Shown here piece after piece: positions 55,141 through 64,000 of a stretch of 64,000 nt of DNA. The stretch spans positions 67,003,203 to 67,067,202 of the forward strand of contig NC_085139.1 of the NCBI RefSeq assembly GCF_024139115.2, in the 5' to 3' direction. Numbering within the stretch: the first letter of the stretch is position 1; each line of letters opens with the position of its first letter. The stretch comes from Armigeres subalbatus (lineage: Eukaryota; Arthropoda; Insecta; Diptera; Culicidae). The position numbers and the translations under genes are program-made. Below the pieces are notes generated by a model. It was not told where the DNA came from. It worked only from the letters and a program-made list of their open reading frames with translations, and made no database searches.

Positions 55141-56956
55141 GAATTGTCAGCTTCAGTTCGATACTGAGGCTGACAAACTGCCTTCCCTAATCACATGACG
55201 TCTCAGGTGACCTATGCCAACCTGTGATTGAATTGAAAAATCACTATAAGAAAAGTTGTAAAATCCAATTGCATTGAGTAAATTTGTTGATTTAAATTCA
55301 AACTTGCGTGTTTTTTTTTGTTTTAATTTATAACGAACTTTTGATCCAAAAATGGATCATCCCGGTCGAAAGTATTGAAAAACATTCTTTTCAGTCGCTT
55401 TCTTGTCTAAAACGCTTCCATGATTATTTTAAAATAATATTTTCCTCTGCTAATAACGTTCTTTTGATTTCTATTTCCAGATAATCGTACTTCATGCCAA
55501 AATTGCCATCTTCAATCACTAAAAAGGTAAGCTTCCATTTCCTACGATAGAATCCCCCCATTGAGAATCTAATAAAACCTTCACTGAATGGGCCTTTATG
55601 TTACCGAAGCTGAGAACCAAAGTACAGCAAACAAAATAAAACCACGACATCTTAACCTTAACCTCTTGAATGGCTTCAAGAGAAATTCTTCCATGCTCCG
55701 TCTTTTCAATTATTCATAGTTCATTAGAATTTCACCGGAGGTATCCAGTCCTGTACTAAGCAACTTCAGTGGGTACCTTTAAAATTGATACCAGTGGACC
55801 CCTTTTTGCTCGTTCTCACCTGTATTACGGTTGCGATTGATTTGCCGGAACAAAAAAGCGATTGATTACTCACCTAATGAACAGCGGTTCATTATTCCGC
55901 TTTTTGTGCCGTAGCAGGAAAAAAAGGTATCCAAAACAAAAGCAAAATATCATCGTCTCGGGGGAATTGTATAAACCTGAAAGCAACAACAAAAACCAAT
56001 TCAGGAAAAAACAAACGAGGGCGGAAAAGCAAACAACCCTCCCACCCCAGAGCAGGTAGGTAGATGATGGTGGGATGTTCATTTTTTGTGTTACTTGCTG
56101 ATACCTACAGCAGGAGAATGTTGTCAAAGGAAACTTTCTAATGGAAGACACGAGTCGGCATTTTCTTGTTTGAGTTTGTAGTCAACATTGTCTGAGATGG
56201 ATTCGTTCTTCTGAAAGTTGAAAGAGAAATCACTTATGAAATCAGTATCATAAAATATGAGGAAATGAAATGCCGTTTGAATTAACGATGAAGGAAATTT
56301 CATGAGCACTCAAGATTTCTTTTCACGAAATGAATAATCAAATTCGTTGTAAACTTGCAACATTAGATCATTTTGATGCATATAACGGCTGATAATTCAC
56401 GCTTGGCGATATATTTGCGCCATTCCGGACCAATTTTGTCACAGAGTGAAAAATCTGTTAATGGTGCGCATCGTCTCCCTTTCTCAACAGTTTGGAATAC
56501 GTATGTGTCCCCACGAATGTTGCTAAAAGAGGCAAGGAGACTCACAGATGATGATAAGGGTTGGGTCGTTAAAAATATTCAACACCAAAGAGACATGCGA
56601 TCACACGGAATCGCTAGATGCAGAAACTTTGCGCTTACAGGTGTGAAACTTTGCACATTTGTTCTTGAATTTCATATTTTCCTCTGTTTTCTCGTCTAAG
56701 TACAGCCTAAGTTTCACAATATCAAATGTTAAAAAAAAAAAAATATATGCAGAATAGTATTTGCTTGGCAACATCTATACAGAACGAGTACAAGACACTG
56801 AAGATGGACTTACAGTTGAAGTCGAAATATGTATCTGTGAAGATTACAACATGGTGGAATTAAAAGGAATATAGTACTGAGCCCCTCTTATGACAAATGA
56901 AGACATTCCACTAAAAGAGCTTAATAATTTTCTTATGCTTAAATTGAATTATCTTA
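55141..56956. other. Non-coding
   Basis: No recognised gene or element. The open frame at 56,373-56,699 (108 codons) contains RLTDDDKGWVVKNIQHQRDM but matches nothing I know. Confidence 0.4.
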
Positions 56957-57218
56957 TCTTATATATAAAAATGAAATGGTCTGTGTTCGTATCCGCATAA
57001 CTCGGAAACGGCTGGATGGATTTTTTTCATTTCTTCAGCAGAAACATTCGTTATCGTTTCCGACGGGTTTATATGATATTTCCTTATGCGAAAATCACGG
57101 GTAAGATGGAGTAAATCGTGAAGAACTAAAATTAAGAATCGTATGAAAATTTCGCATGGGAAGTTCACAACGCGCGTTTTCGCCTACTATGCAGGACAAC
57201 GTCTGCCGGGTCGACTAG
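56957..57218 (+). mobile_element. Non-autonomous Helitron, 262 bp
   Basis: Begins TCTTATATATAAAAATGAAA, has GTATCCGCATAACTCGGAAA and CGGCTGGATGGATT, and ends with a hairpin GCAGGACAACGTCTGC followed by CGGGTCGACTAG. It is flanked by A (56,956) and T (57,219). This matches the general plan of arthropod non-autonomous Helitrons. It shares CATAACTCG with the copy at 34,979. Confidence 0.9.
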
Positions 57219-58261
57219 TAAGAGATATATTTAAATTAGGTCCGTGTAGTAAAATAGTAGACGAACGCCCGAAAAATCATTAGAAAAATTTCACTTTATA
57301 AAAATTGTGTGAGAGTGCTAAAATTTTCAGGGAATCCGTAAGTTCAGGAAACCCACTTGAAAAGCTATTGTCGAAAAAAGGTTGTGGCTTTTTAAAATCT
57401 GTAATCAATTCTGATAACCTGACTGACACATACACACACATACACCTGAATTGTTTCTTCGCATATTTTGCTGTTCGGGGAACACAGATCAATGAAACAG
57501 TTTCTCACAACCATCAACAATCCAAAATAAATTCCCAGCTGATTTTCAAAACGCCGTCTTACACGTTCAATTAGCTAACCCTTTATTTAATCAAATCATC
57601 ATATTTCTCGGATCAGAGCGTGTCAGTGAAAATACCGGGAAACTTCTGATGGATACAAATTCCTTCTGCTTCGTTGGTCACACGTGTTACCCGGCACATT
57701 GAGCCGAAGTTTCAAAGATTCCTACCACTGTTGCTGTTGCTGCTGCTGATGGTGCAAATGAAAACTTCCCAGCTTTGGATTTGCTTGGGTGGCACCCGAG
57801 TTTCAGAATTAATTTTCTTTTCGGGTGGAATTAATGAAGCCGGTGGCGCGGCGGTAGCTTTCCCATCGTCATCGTCGATGATGTTTGTGTACCGGGAGTA
57901 GACAGAATTCAAAACAACAAAACATTATCGCTACAGATGGCCCAGTGCGTGTGTAGGATTGGGCTGGAAACACGCCATCCCCAGCAGTAAAGTTCTGACC
58001 AACTTAACTACCCTGATATAAGTTAAGTTTATATGAGCTTCGAGAACCTTAAAATACGGTTTGGGTACGTTCTTCACTTAAATTGAAGCTTCTAATTCCA
58101 ACTCATAAGCTTATATTCTCACCGGCGTGAGAGCATTTTACATCCAAACTGCGTGTGACATCCTCCATCTTCTCAGTTTGTTTGCCAAGTTCGACTTTGT
58201 CATCTAGAGGTTGAAGAGTTTCAGTTTTAAATGATGTGAACTGCAGCAGTTGTTGGGGTCC
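57219..58261. other. Non-coding
   Basis: No recognised gene. The 75-codon frame at 57,674-57,901 has a Leu-rich stretch (FLPLLLLLLLMVQ) from a CTG-type run and is not convincing. Confidence 0.4.
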
Positions 58262-58550
58262 TCCTTGTAGTGCGTAAACATGTGCGGCTATGAAGCAACA
58301 CCATGCTGAGGGTGGCTGGGTTCGATTCCTGATGCCGGTCTAGGCAATTTTCGGTTTGTAAATTGTCTCGACTTCCCTGGGCATGAAAAAGATCATCGTT
58401 TTAGGCTCATGTGTACGAAAGCAGAAATGGTAACTTGGCTTAGAAAACTCGCAGTTAATAGCTATGGAAGTACTTAATGAACACAAAGCTGCGAGGCGGC
58501 AATGTCCAAGTGGGGAATGTAATGCCAATGAAACAGAAGAACTGTAGCTG
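58262..58550 (+). mobile_element. Feilai-type tRNA-derived SINE
   Basis: The head has GGGTGGCTGGGTTCGATTCC (B box), followed by GATGCCGGTCTAGGCAATTT, TTGTCTCGACTTCCCTGGGC, TGGTAACTTGGCTTAGAAA, CTCGCAGTTAATAGCTATGG and GCTGCGAGGCGGC and ends near GGGGAATGTAATGCCAATGA. I recognise this body as the Aedes Feilai SINE family from memory; the A box is degraded. No exact target duplication was found. Confidence 0.8.
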
Positions 58551-59882
58551 TTAACTGTTCTGCACCATCAATCATCTATCAGGTCCGTTTAGAAAATCGA
58601 ATTCCGTATCCACTTCTAGAAATCCATAAAGACTCATAAATGTGTAATACGTTCATTGGGTTGTTTGAAAAAAAAAATACAGTTTTCCTGAAGCTAGTTA
58701 AAACGCCTTTATGTAGAAGTTCATCCGACTCATATATAGAGTCGAATATACAAATAAAAATCTTGTACAGTATGGAAATCTGAATTTGTTTAATTTAGCT
58801 CACCACCAGTGTTATGTATTTTTGATTCATTTCGATAGTCATCAAATGTCTTGAGTTTGGTCCTCGGTAATAATAAAAAATGGATGAGGAATGGAAAAGA
58901 ACCACCTTTCCATGCCTATGCTGCCGAAAAACATTCCCAGAACCGTACGGGCACAGCGCAGAGATTCATTGTTCGGCTTAATCCAACGTCAGTCATCAGT
59001 CAGCCATCCGCCACGGAAGCCCCATCCCTGCAACGCACCTACGCGCGATGATGATGTTGGCGTGAATTGTCACAGAATAACGAATGGGGAAAATCTGATC
59101 CAAGTAAGATAATACAAAGTCGTATTGGGTTTTACCACCGTAATTTTGGATGCCACACGAAATGGGTGTGACACGTGCTGTAACTATTCATGGCGAAGCT
59201 TTTATGTGAATGGGCGGATGATGGATTCATAGTCAGAACAGCGAATTGTGGGCCAGCGAATAGGATTAAGTGTAGGACCACCGGTAGAGGGGTACACGGC
59301 TCATCATTTAGGCAAAATAAAAGTTTTATTTACTCCCAGTAAAATTTAGATTAATATCTTCATTGCATTGTTCTCCCTGATTCATTGGCAGGATTTAATC
59401 TGTAATAGCATATTACTCGTAGGTTTACTTTATTACACATACGATAATGTTTTATGTATACTCAATAAATGTTTTAGTTACATGCCAACAAAGATCTAAC
59501 ATTCCGAAACTACCTTTCATGGCGAAACATAATTACATCCAAGTGTGATGTCAAACTGCTATGCGACTTACTTCTGACCAATGCAAATAAGTGTTGCTTA
59601 AATTGAAACTAAATAGAGCTGCACATACAAAGTCTCTTTAGATTTCATAATTTCGATGCACCTTCTTGAAAATAAATGCAAATCATTCGCACAGGTTATG
59701 ATGCGCATCGATGGGTTTGTTCTATTCTCAGCCTCCAGATTTTTTTTTCAAAAATTTCAATGCCGTAATATATCAGAACCTAATTAATAATACAAATCAA
59801 GATCATAAGAGATTTTGATTGACACATTTCCAACTAATAACTTGGAACAATTTGCCATTCATCATCAATCAATGCTAATATC
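58551..59882. other. Non-coding, AT-rich
   Basis: No recognised gene, RNA or element. Confidence 0.4.
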
Positions 59883-59972
59883 AATCAAATCCTTACTATG
59901 TCTGAAACTTGATTATGCATATGTACAACATGTGATAGATTTAGTTCGGAAAAGGTATTGGAGGGTAACCGC

Positions 59973-60043
59973 CCCTTCGGTGGGGTTTGATCCCACGACC
60001 CCAGTTCGCATGACAGGTGCTTTCCCTACTAAGCTACGAAGGA
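59973..60043 (-). tRNA. tRNA-like segment 1 of the palindrome
   Basis: The minus strand folds as a complete 71-nt cloverleaf: acceptor TCCTTCG/CGAAGGG, D stem GCTT/AAGC, anticodon stem CCTGT/ACTGG with loop CATGCGA, and T stem GTGGG/CCCAC with loop ATCAAAC. The A box is TAGCTTAGTAGG. The nominal anticodon is TGC, but position 33 is A instead of T and one anticodon-stem pair is mismatched, so it is likely a SINE promoter rather than a working tRNA. Confidence 0.55.
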
Positions 60044-60466
60044 CCTCCGTCGTCCACCGCAGCTTAGCGGGTACTGATGAAACCAAATTCCCAGCACCAG
60101 GTACCAGCCGATCTCTCGCAATACATTTTCAGAACTAACTCTCTCAAATGTATTTTGTACACATCATGTCAACCAAGTAGGATGAGTATTTAGTATTGTC
60201 CGGCTCCTACACACTTGCTTCATCAGCAACGGCGCTCAATGAAGTAGGGTTGTGTGAGGTTGTGCCAGTTTGGTCGTCAGATCCCAACACGACCACACAA
60301 GCGAAGAGATCGCCACTCGAGATCAGTACATTCAAAGTTAATTAACTATATACCTATATACCGGGTATTAAGCCACCCGGGGTGGAAATTAATTACTATG
60401 TCTGAAACTTGATTATGCACAACATGTGATAGATTTAGTTCGGAAAAGGTATTGGAGGGTAACCGC

Positions 60467-60537
60467 CCCTTCGGTGGGGTTTGATCCCACGACCCCAGTT
60501 CGCATGACAGGTGCTTTCCCTACTAAGCTACGAAGGA
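60467..60537 (-). tRNA. tRNA-like segment 2 of the palindrome
   Basis: Identical 71-nt tRNA-like sequence to the first, in the same orientation, inside the second forward unit. Confidence 0.55.
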
Positions 60538-60874
60538 CCTCCGTCGTCCACCGCAGCTTAGCGGGTACTGATGAAACCAAATTCCCAGCACCAGGTACCA
60601 GCCGATCTCTCGCAATACATTTTCAGAACTAACTCTCTCAAATGTAAACTGGCACAACCTCACACAACCCTACTTCATTGAGCGCCGTTGCTGATGAAGC
60701 AAGTGTGTAGGAGCCGGACAATACTAAATACTCATCCTACTTGGTTGACATGATGTGTACAAAAATACATTTGAGAGAGTTAGTTCTGAAAATGTATTGC
60801 GAGAGATCGGCTGGTACCTGGTGCTGGGAATTTGGTTTCATCAGTACCCGCTAAGCTGCGGTGGACGACGGAGG

Positions 60875-60945
60875 TCCTTCGTAGCTTAGTAGGGAAAGCA
60901 CCTGTCATGCGAACTGGGGTCGTGGGATCAAACCCCACCGAAGGG
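60875..60945 (+). tRNA. tRNA-like segment 3 of the palindrome
   Basis: The same 71-nt tRNA-like sequence in opposite orientation, inside the first inverted unit. Confidence 0.55.
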
Positions 60946-61367
60946 GCGGTTACCTCCAATGCCTTTTCCGAATTAAATCTATAACATGTTGTACATATGC
61001 ATAATCAAGTTTCAGACATAGTAATGAATTTCCACCCGGGTGGCTCAATACCCGGCATATAGGCAATTAACTTTGAATGTACTGATCTCGAGTGGCGATC
61101 TCTCTTCGCTTGTGTGGTCGTGTTGGGATCTGACGACCAAACTGGCACAACCTCACACAACCCTACTTCATTGAGCGCCGTTGCTGATGAAGCAAGTGTG
61201 TAGGAGCCGGACAATACTAAATACTCATCCTACTTGGTTGACATGATGTGTACAAAAATACATTTGAGAGAGTTAGTTCTGAAAATGTATTGCGAGAGAT
61301 CGGCTGGTACCTGGTGCTGGGAATTTGGTTTCATCAGTACCCGCTAAGCTGCGGTGGACGACGGAGG

Positions 61368-61438
61368 TCCTTCGTAGCTTAGTAGGGAAAGCACCTGTCA
61401 TGCGAACTGGGGTCGTGGGATCAAACCCCACCGAAGGG
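61368..61438 (+). tRNA. tRNA-like segment 4 of the palindrome
   Basis: Fourth copy of the 71-nt tRNA-like sequence, plus orientation, in the outer inverted unit; it differs downstream by loss of one G after CGAAGGG. Confidence 0.55.
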
Positions 61439-61589
61439 CGGTTACCCTCAATACCTTTTCCGAACTAAATCTATCACATGTTGTACATATGCATAATCAA
61501 GTTTCAGACATAGTAATTAATTTCCACTCCGGGTGGCTTAATACCCGGCATATAGGCAATTAACTTTGAATGTACTGAATCAAATCCTT

Positions 61590-61830
61590 GTTTAATTAAT
61601 CAAATTTGGCCCCATGCCATTCGTACGACCAACACACGACCAACCAATGTAACACACGTTGCAATACGCATTACACATTGCTCATTGCAATGGAATGGTA
61701 CACCAATGTAGTTTGTCATCGTTCGCCTGGCCATCCATTGAAATTATTGGATCCATCATCTTCCGGTGCATTAATGCTACGAAGAAAATAAGACTGCTGA
61801 AACACAACGAAGGCATTGTCGTAGGACTAC
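61590..61830. other. Non-coding
   Basis: No gene; contains TACGACCAACACACGACCAA-like simple words. Confidence 0.4.
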
Positions 61831-64000
61831 TCTGGGTAAACGTCAATATAAAATCGAAGAGCCCCACTGCTCTGCATCCAATTGTCGCCGCCGAATGGCC
61901 GTGTTATAGGTAGAAGAGAGAGTTTTCTCCATTTTATCGAAGGCCCTGCAAGTGATCTCCGATCCATACAGTAGGCGACTATCAATAATGGCGTCCGCCA
62001 CTTGTCTTCTCTTCTTATGTCTCGGTTACTCCTGGTCCTTTTGTAGGTTATCGCTCGTAGCAAGTTGACGCGATCACCGATCCTTGCGGTACACCAATTT
62101 CCTCTGTGCACTACTTTGGATCTGTAGTTTCCCACCAGTACCTGACTCCTTCATCCATACAAAAAGTTTCGCAGAAATGCCAGCATGTTTCCAGTGATGC
62201 CCCATTTCTTAAGTTTTTCCAAGACCTCCGGGGTCCATGCCCGATTGTAGGCTTTCGCTAGGTCAAGGGATGCAAGCTCTATTTGTTCACCGTTTTTCAA
62301 GGCATCATTCAGGATCTGGCCAAGGGAAGGTATGTTCCAGTGCCGAAGCCTGGTCGGAAAGCGTGCTATCTGGGATCCAATCGATTATTCTCTATCAGGT
62401 AATCAATAAGCCTGCGGTTCGTCATCCTCTCCATGACCTTTGCCACACAGCTAGTCAAGGAAATTGGTCGGTAGTTGCCGATTTCGTATGCCTTTAGGGA
62501 CTACGTATCTATGTTTCCAGCCTGCAGGAAGTGTTTGATTTAGCCATTTTTTCTTTGCGGCTTTACCACTAGGGGGTAGCTTTTTGAGTATTGGGTAGCC
62601 CAACTCGTCTGGACCCACTGATTTCCCTTTCGCGTTTTATAAGGCGAATTCCAGCTCCTCCATAAAAAAGGGTATATCAAACACTTTCGTAGGGCCGGGA
62701 GGCACTAAGAAGCTCTTAATTGCCTGTTCAAGTGCAGGGTGCTCAAGAAGTGAGGGGGTAGCGCCCGAATGATGACAGTTCTTGGAAATAGCCGGCTAGT
62801 GCGTTGGCGACAACGACTTGGTTTCTACAGGTGATACCATTGATTTTCAGGGCCAACCCATTAATGCGCCTTTTGCCCTGTGTGCAATTTATTCTCCTCC
62901 AGAGCTCGGTAGACGAGAGATCGGAATTCAGCTCGTCAAGGAAATCCGTCCAGCCTTTATCCTTGGCTTCCTGGATGGTTTTGCGGCATGCGTTACGAGT
63001 TGCACGGTAGGAATCCAGGGTTTGTATCCTATCCGGGTGACCTTCCGGTAGTTTCTTTTTCGCCCTTTTGTTTGCCCTCAAGTGCTTTCCTGCGGGTTTT
63101 ACTACATTTCAAGTTTCTTCATTCCACCAGTACAGCGCTCGGCGGCACGCGTTGGGGAGGTCTTTGGGATTGTGCCCTACGCAACATTATGTATTTTAGT
63201 AGAGAGCTTCAGCTGGTGATCAAGTTCCTCTTCAAGTAAAGCTTGGAACTCTGGCCAGTTGGCTACATTGAAGCGCCAACAGGGGCGGCGAGTGGTTTTG
63301 GAGCGGTGGTGTTGACCAGTTCCAAACGTAAAGGAGATGGTCGCTTCCTATGGGATCGACTTCACGGACCATAGAAATTGGTTCGTGATGGATGCAGTGT
63401 AAAGCGAAAGATCGATCGCCGTGTGGGCTTGCCCACGGAAGAACGTGGGTGAACCGTCATTCATGATTGTCAGGTTCATCTCATTGGCAATGCTGGAGAC
63501 AGTGGTACCTCTTGCGTTGCAGTGTCGGCTACCCCATGCTTTGGGTGACCGTTTATATTACCAAGGACAAGTATTGGGTGAGATATGTTATTCAGCAGTG
63601 TTGTAATCCGGCTATGGAGGTTATCCAGCTTCCATTGGGCAGATACCATGATACTATCGAAATCAGAAATAGCCAAGAGATCCGGACGGCGATAATCGGG
63701 ATGTCGCAGGTATTCCGATGGCAGCCTACTGGAATATGCTTGCTCCGGTGACTGTGTAGTGTGTACCATCGGAATTTGCGATCGATTGTGTTGTTCATGG
63801 CAGTTGGTGTTGCCCTGTGTGTCTCTTGAAGAGCGAGTACCACTGGTTTGTATTTTTGCACCAGCGTTTCAAAATCCGACAGGTTAGGAAAAAAGCCGTT
63901 CATATTCCATTGGATGGCGAATATTGACCTGGTGCGCGCCACACAATTAGCAGTATCCAGCAGACCGTCCTCAAGCGTAGGCACAGGTTCAGAATCAAGT
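61831..64000 (-). mobile_element. Jockey-type non-LTR element relic, truncated at the window edge
   Basis: Minus strand, running off the right edge. It starts with an endonuclease (63,984 downward), passes a linker and reaches reverse transcriptase blocks: NYRPISLTSCVAKVMERMTN and RRLIDYLIENNRLD at about 62,375-62,490, then IGVPQGSVI at about 62,073-62,099. After that the sequence jumps to RLLYGSEITCRAFDKMEK near 61,940, so the FADD region is deleted. Frame shifts and stops are frequent. The motif set is that of Jockey-clade elements; lineage is inferred. Confidence 0.82.
63592..63984 (-). pseudogene. Endonuclease N-terminal part of the Jockey-type relic
   Basis: FAIQWNMNGFFPNLSDFETL and KPVVLALQETHRATPTAMNN carry the Asn and Glu of APE endonucleases. 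A shift near 63,750 moves to the next frame (63,769-63,476), where HPILVLGNINGHPKHG stands at the usual GDFNAHH site; the Asp is Asn, which would remove a catalytic acid. Both frames end in stops. The start lies near or beyond the window edge, so the ATG at 63,984 is not proven as the true start. Confidence 0.82.

Larger units (their letters stand above)
59895..61577. mobile_element. 1683-bp palindromic insertion of tRNA-headed repeats
   Basis: About one and a half forward copies of a ~500-bp unit (starting at 59,899 and 60,399) are followed by inverted copies (ending at 61,018 and 61,510, 492 bp apart). The arms are about 59,895-60,648 and 60,769-61,577, centre near 60,706, with a single-copy spacer of about 120 bp. 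The whole is flanked by a 12-bp direct repeat AATCAAATCCTT (59,883-59,894 and 61,578-61,589), so it seems to have inserted as one piece. Each unit carries a tRNA-like segment. Arm identity looks high by eye, with a few indels. The 107- and 68-codon frames are repeat by-products. Confidence 0.85.

Noticed and set aside
59815..60138. 107-codon frame in the palindromic insertion
   Set aside because: It is translated from the antisense of the tRNA-like segment and recurs only because the unit is repeated.
61590..61830. Part of the Jockey-type relic
   Set aside because: No frame shows any retrotransposon motif there; the recognisable sequence starts at about 61,840.

Overview
The window looks like heterochromatic or intergenic DNA from a mosquito genome, most probably Aedes. 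The reasons are a Feilai-type tRNA-derived SINE, many decayed non-LTR, LTR, Helitron, mariner and hAT-like elements, and dispersed short repeats of the TTTGGCCGAAA kind, all without a convincing intact host gene. I recognise these families from general knowledge; no database search was run. Almost every coding signal belongs to a transposable element and almost all carry frameshifts or stops.

Layout. 1-4960 is a satellite of a 23-bp unit carrying a HindIII site, open in all frames only because the unit lacks stops. 5180-6160 is a dispersed GGCCGAA repeat block. 6.5-15.7 kb is mostly non-coding and holds a 1.95-kb non-autonomous hAT-like element with an 8-bp target duplication and a nested palindrome, a 394-bp MITE with perfect 28-bp inverted ends and an 8-bp duplication, and a 136-bp hairpin element. 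15.7-17.5 kb is a repeated region holding a histone H2B pseudogene with a decayed histone 3' stem-loop. 17.9-18.3 kb is a Helitron Rep/helicase relic.

18.4-25.1 kb holds two non-LTR retrotransposons in opposite orientations with a Ty3/gypsy-like gag relic between them; the plus-strand copy is nearly full length. 25-30 kb is mostly featureless. 30.4-33.2 kb is a tandem duplication of about 1070 bp, one copy of which later received a 731-bp mariner-type element and a 169-bp MITE. 33.2-35.4 kb holds a large inverted composite of two short repeats, a foldback element and a short Helitron. 35.7-37.7 kb is a TTCCTCC repeat; 38.1-39.7 kb is a 151-bp tandem array that flips orientation next to an R1-type relic (39.8-41.35 kb).

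41.4-49.3 kb is mostly non-coding with a 624-bp tRNA(Met)-headed SINE with long target duplications, a second R1-type deletion relic, a 71-bp poly(A) retroposon and a second composite repeat. 49.3-51.5 kb is the 5' half of a BEL/Pao element on the minus strand; 52.6-55.1 kb is a third non-LTR copy. The right end has a second short Helitron, a Feilai-like SINE, a 1683-bp palindromic insertion flanked by a 12-bp duplication and carrying four tRNA-like cloverleaves (59,895-61,577), and a Jockey-type relic running off the window end.

I found no gene system that acts together. The most unusual object is the palindromic tRNA-like insertion at 59.9-61.6 kb; next are the H2B relic, the paired R1 deletion junctions and the recurrent two-repeat composite.
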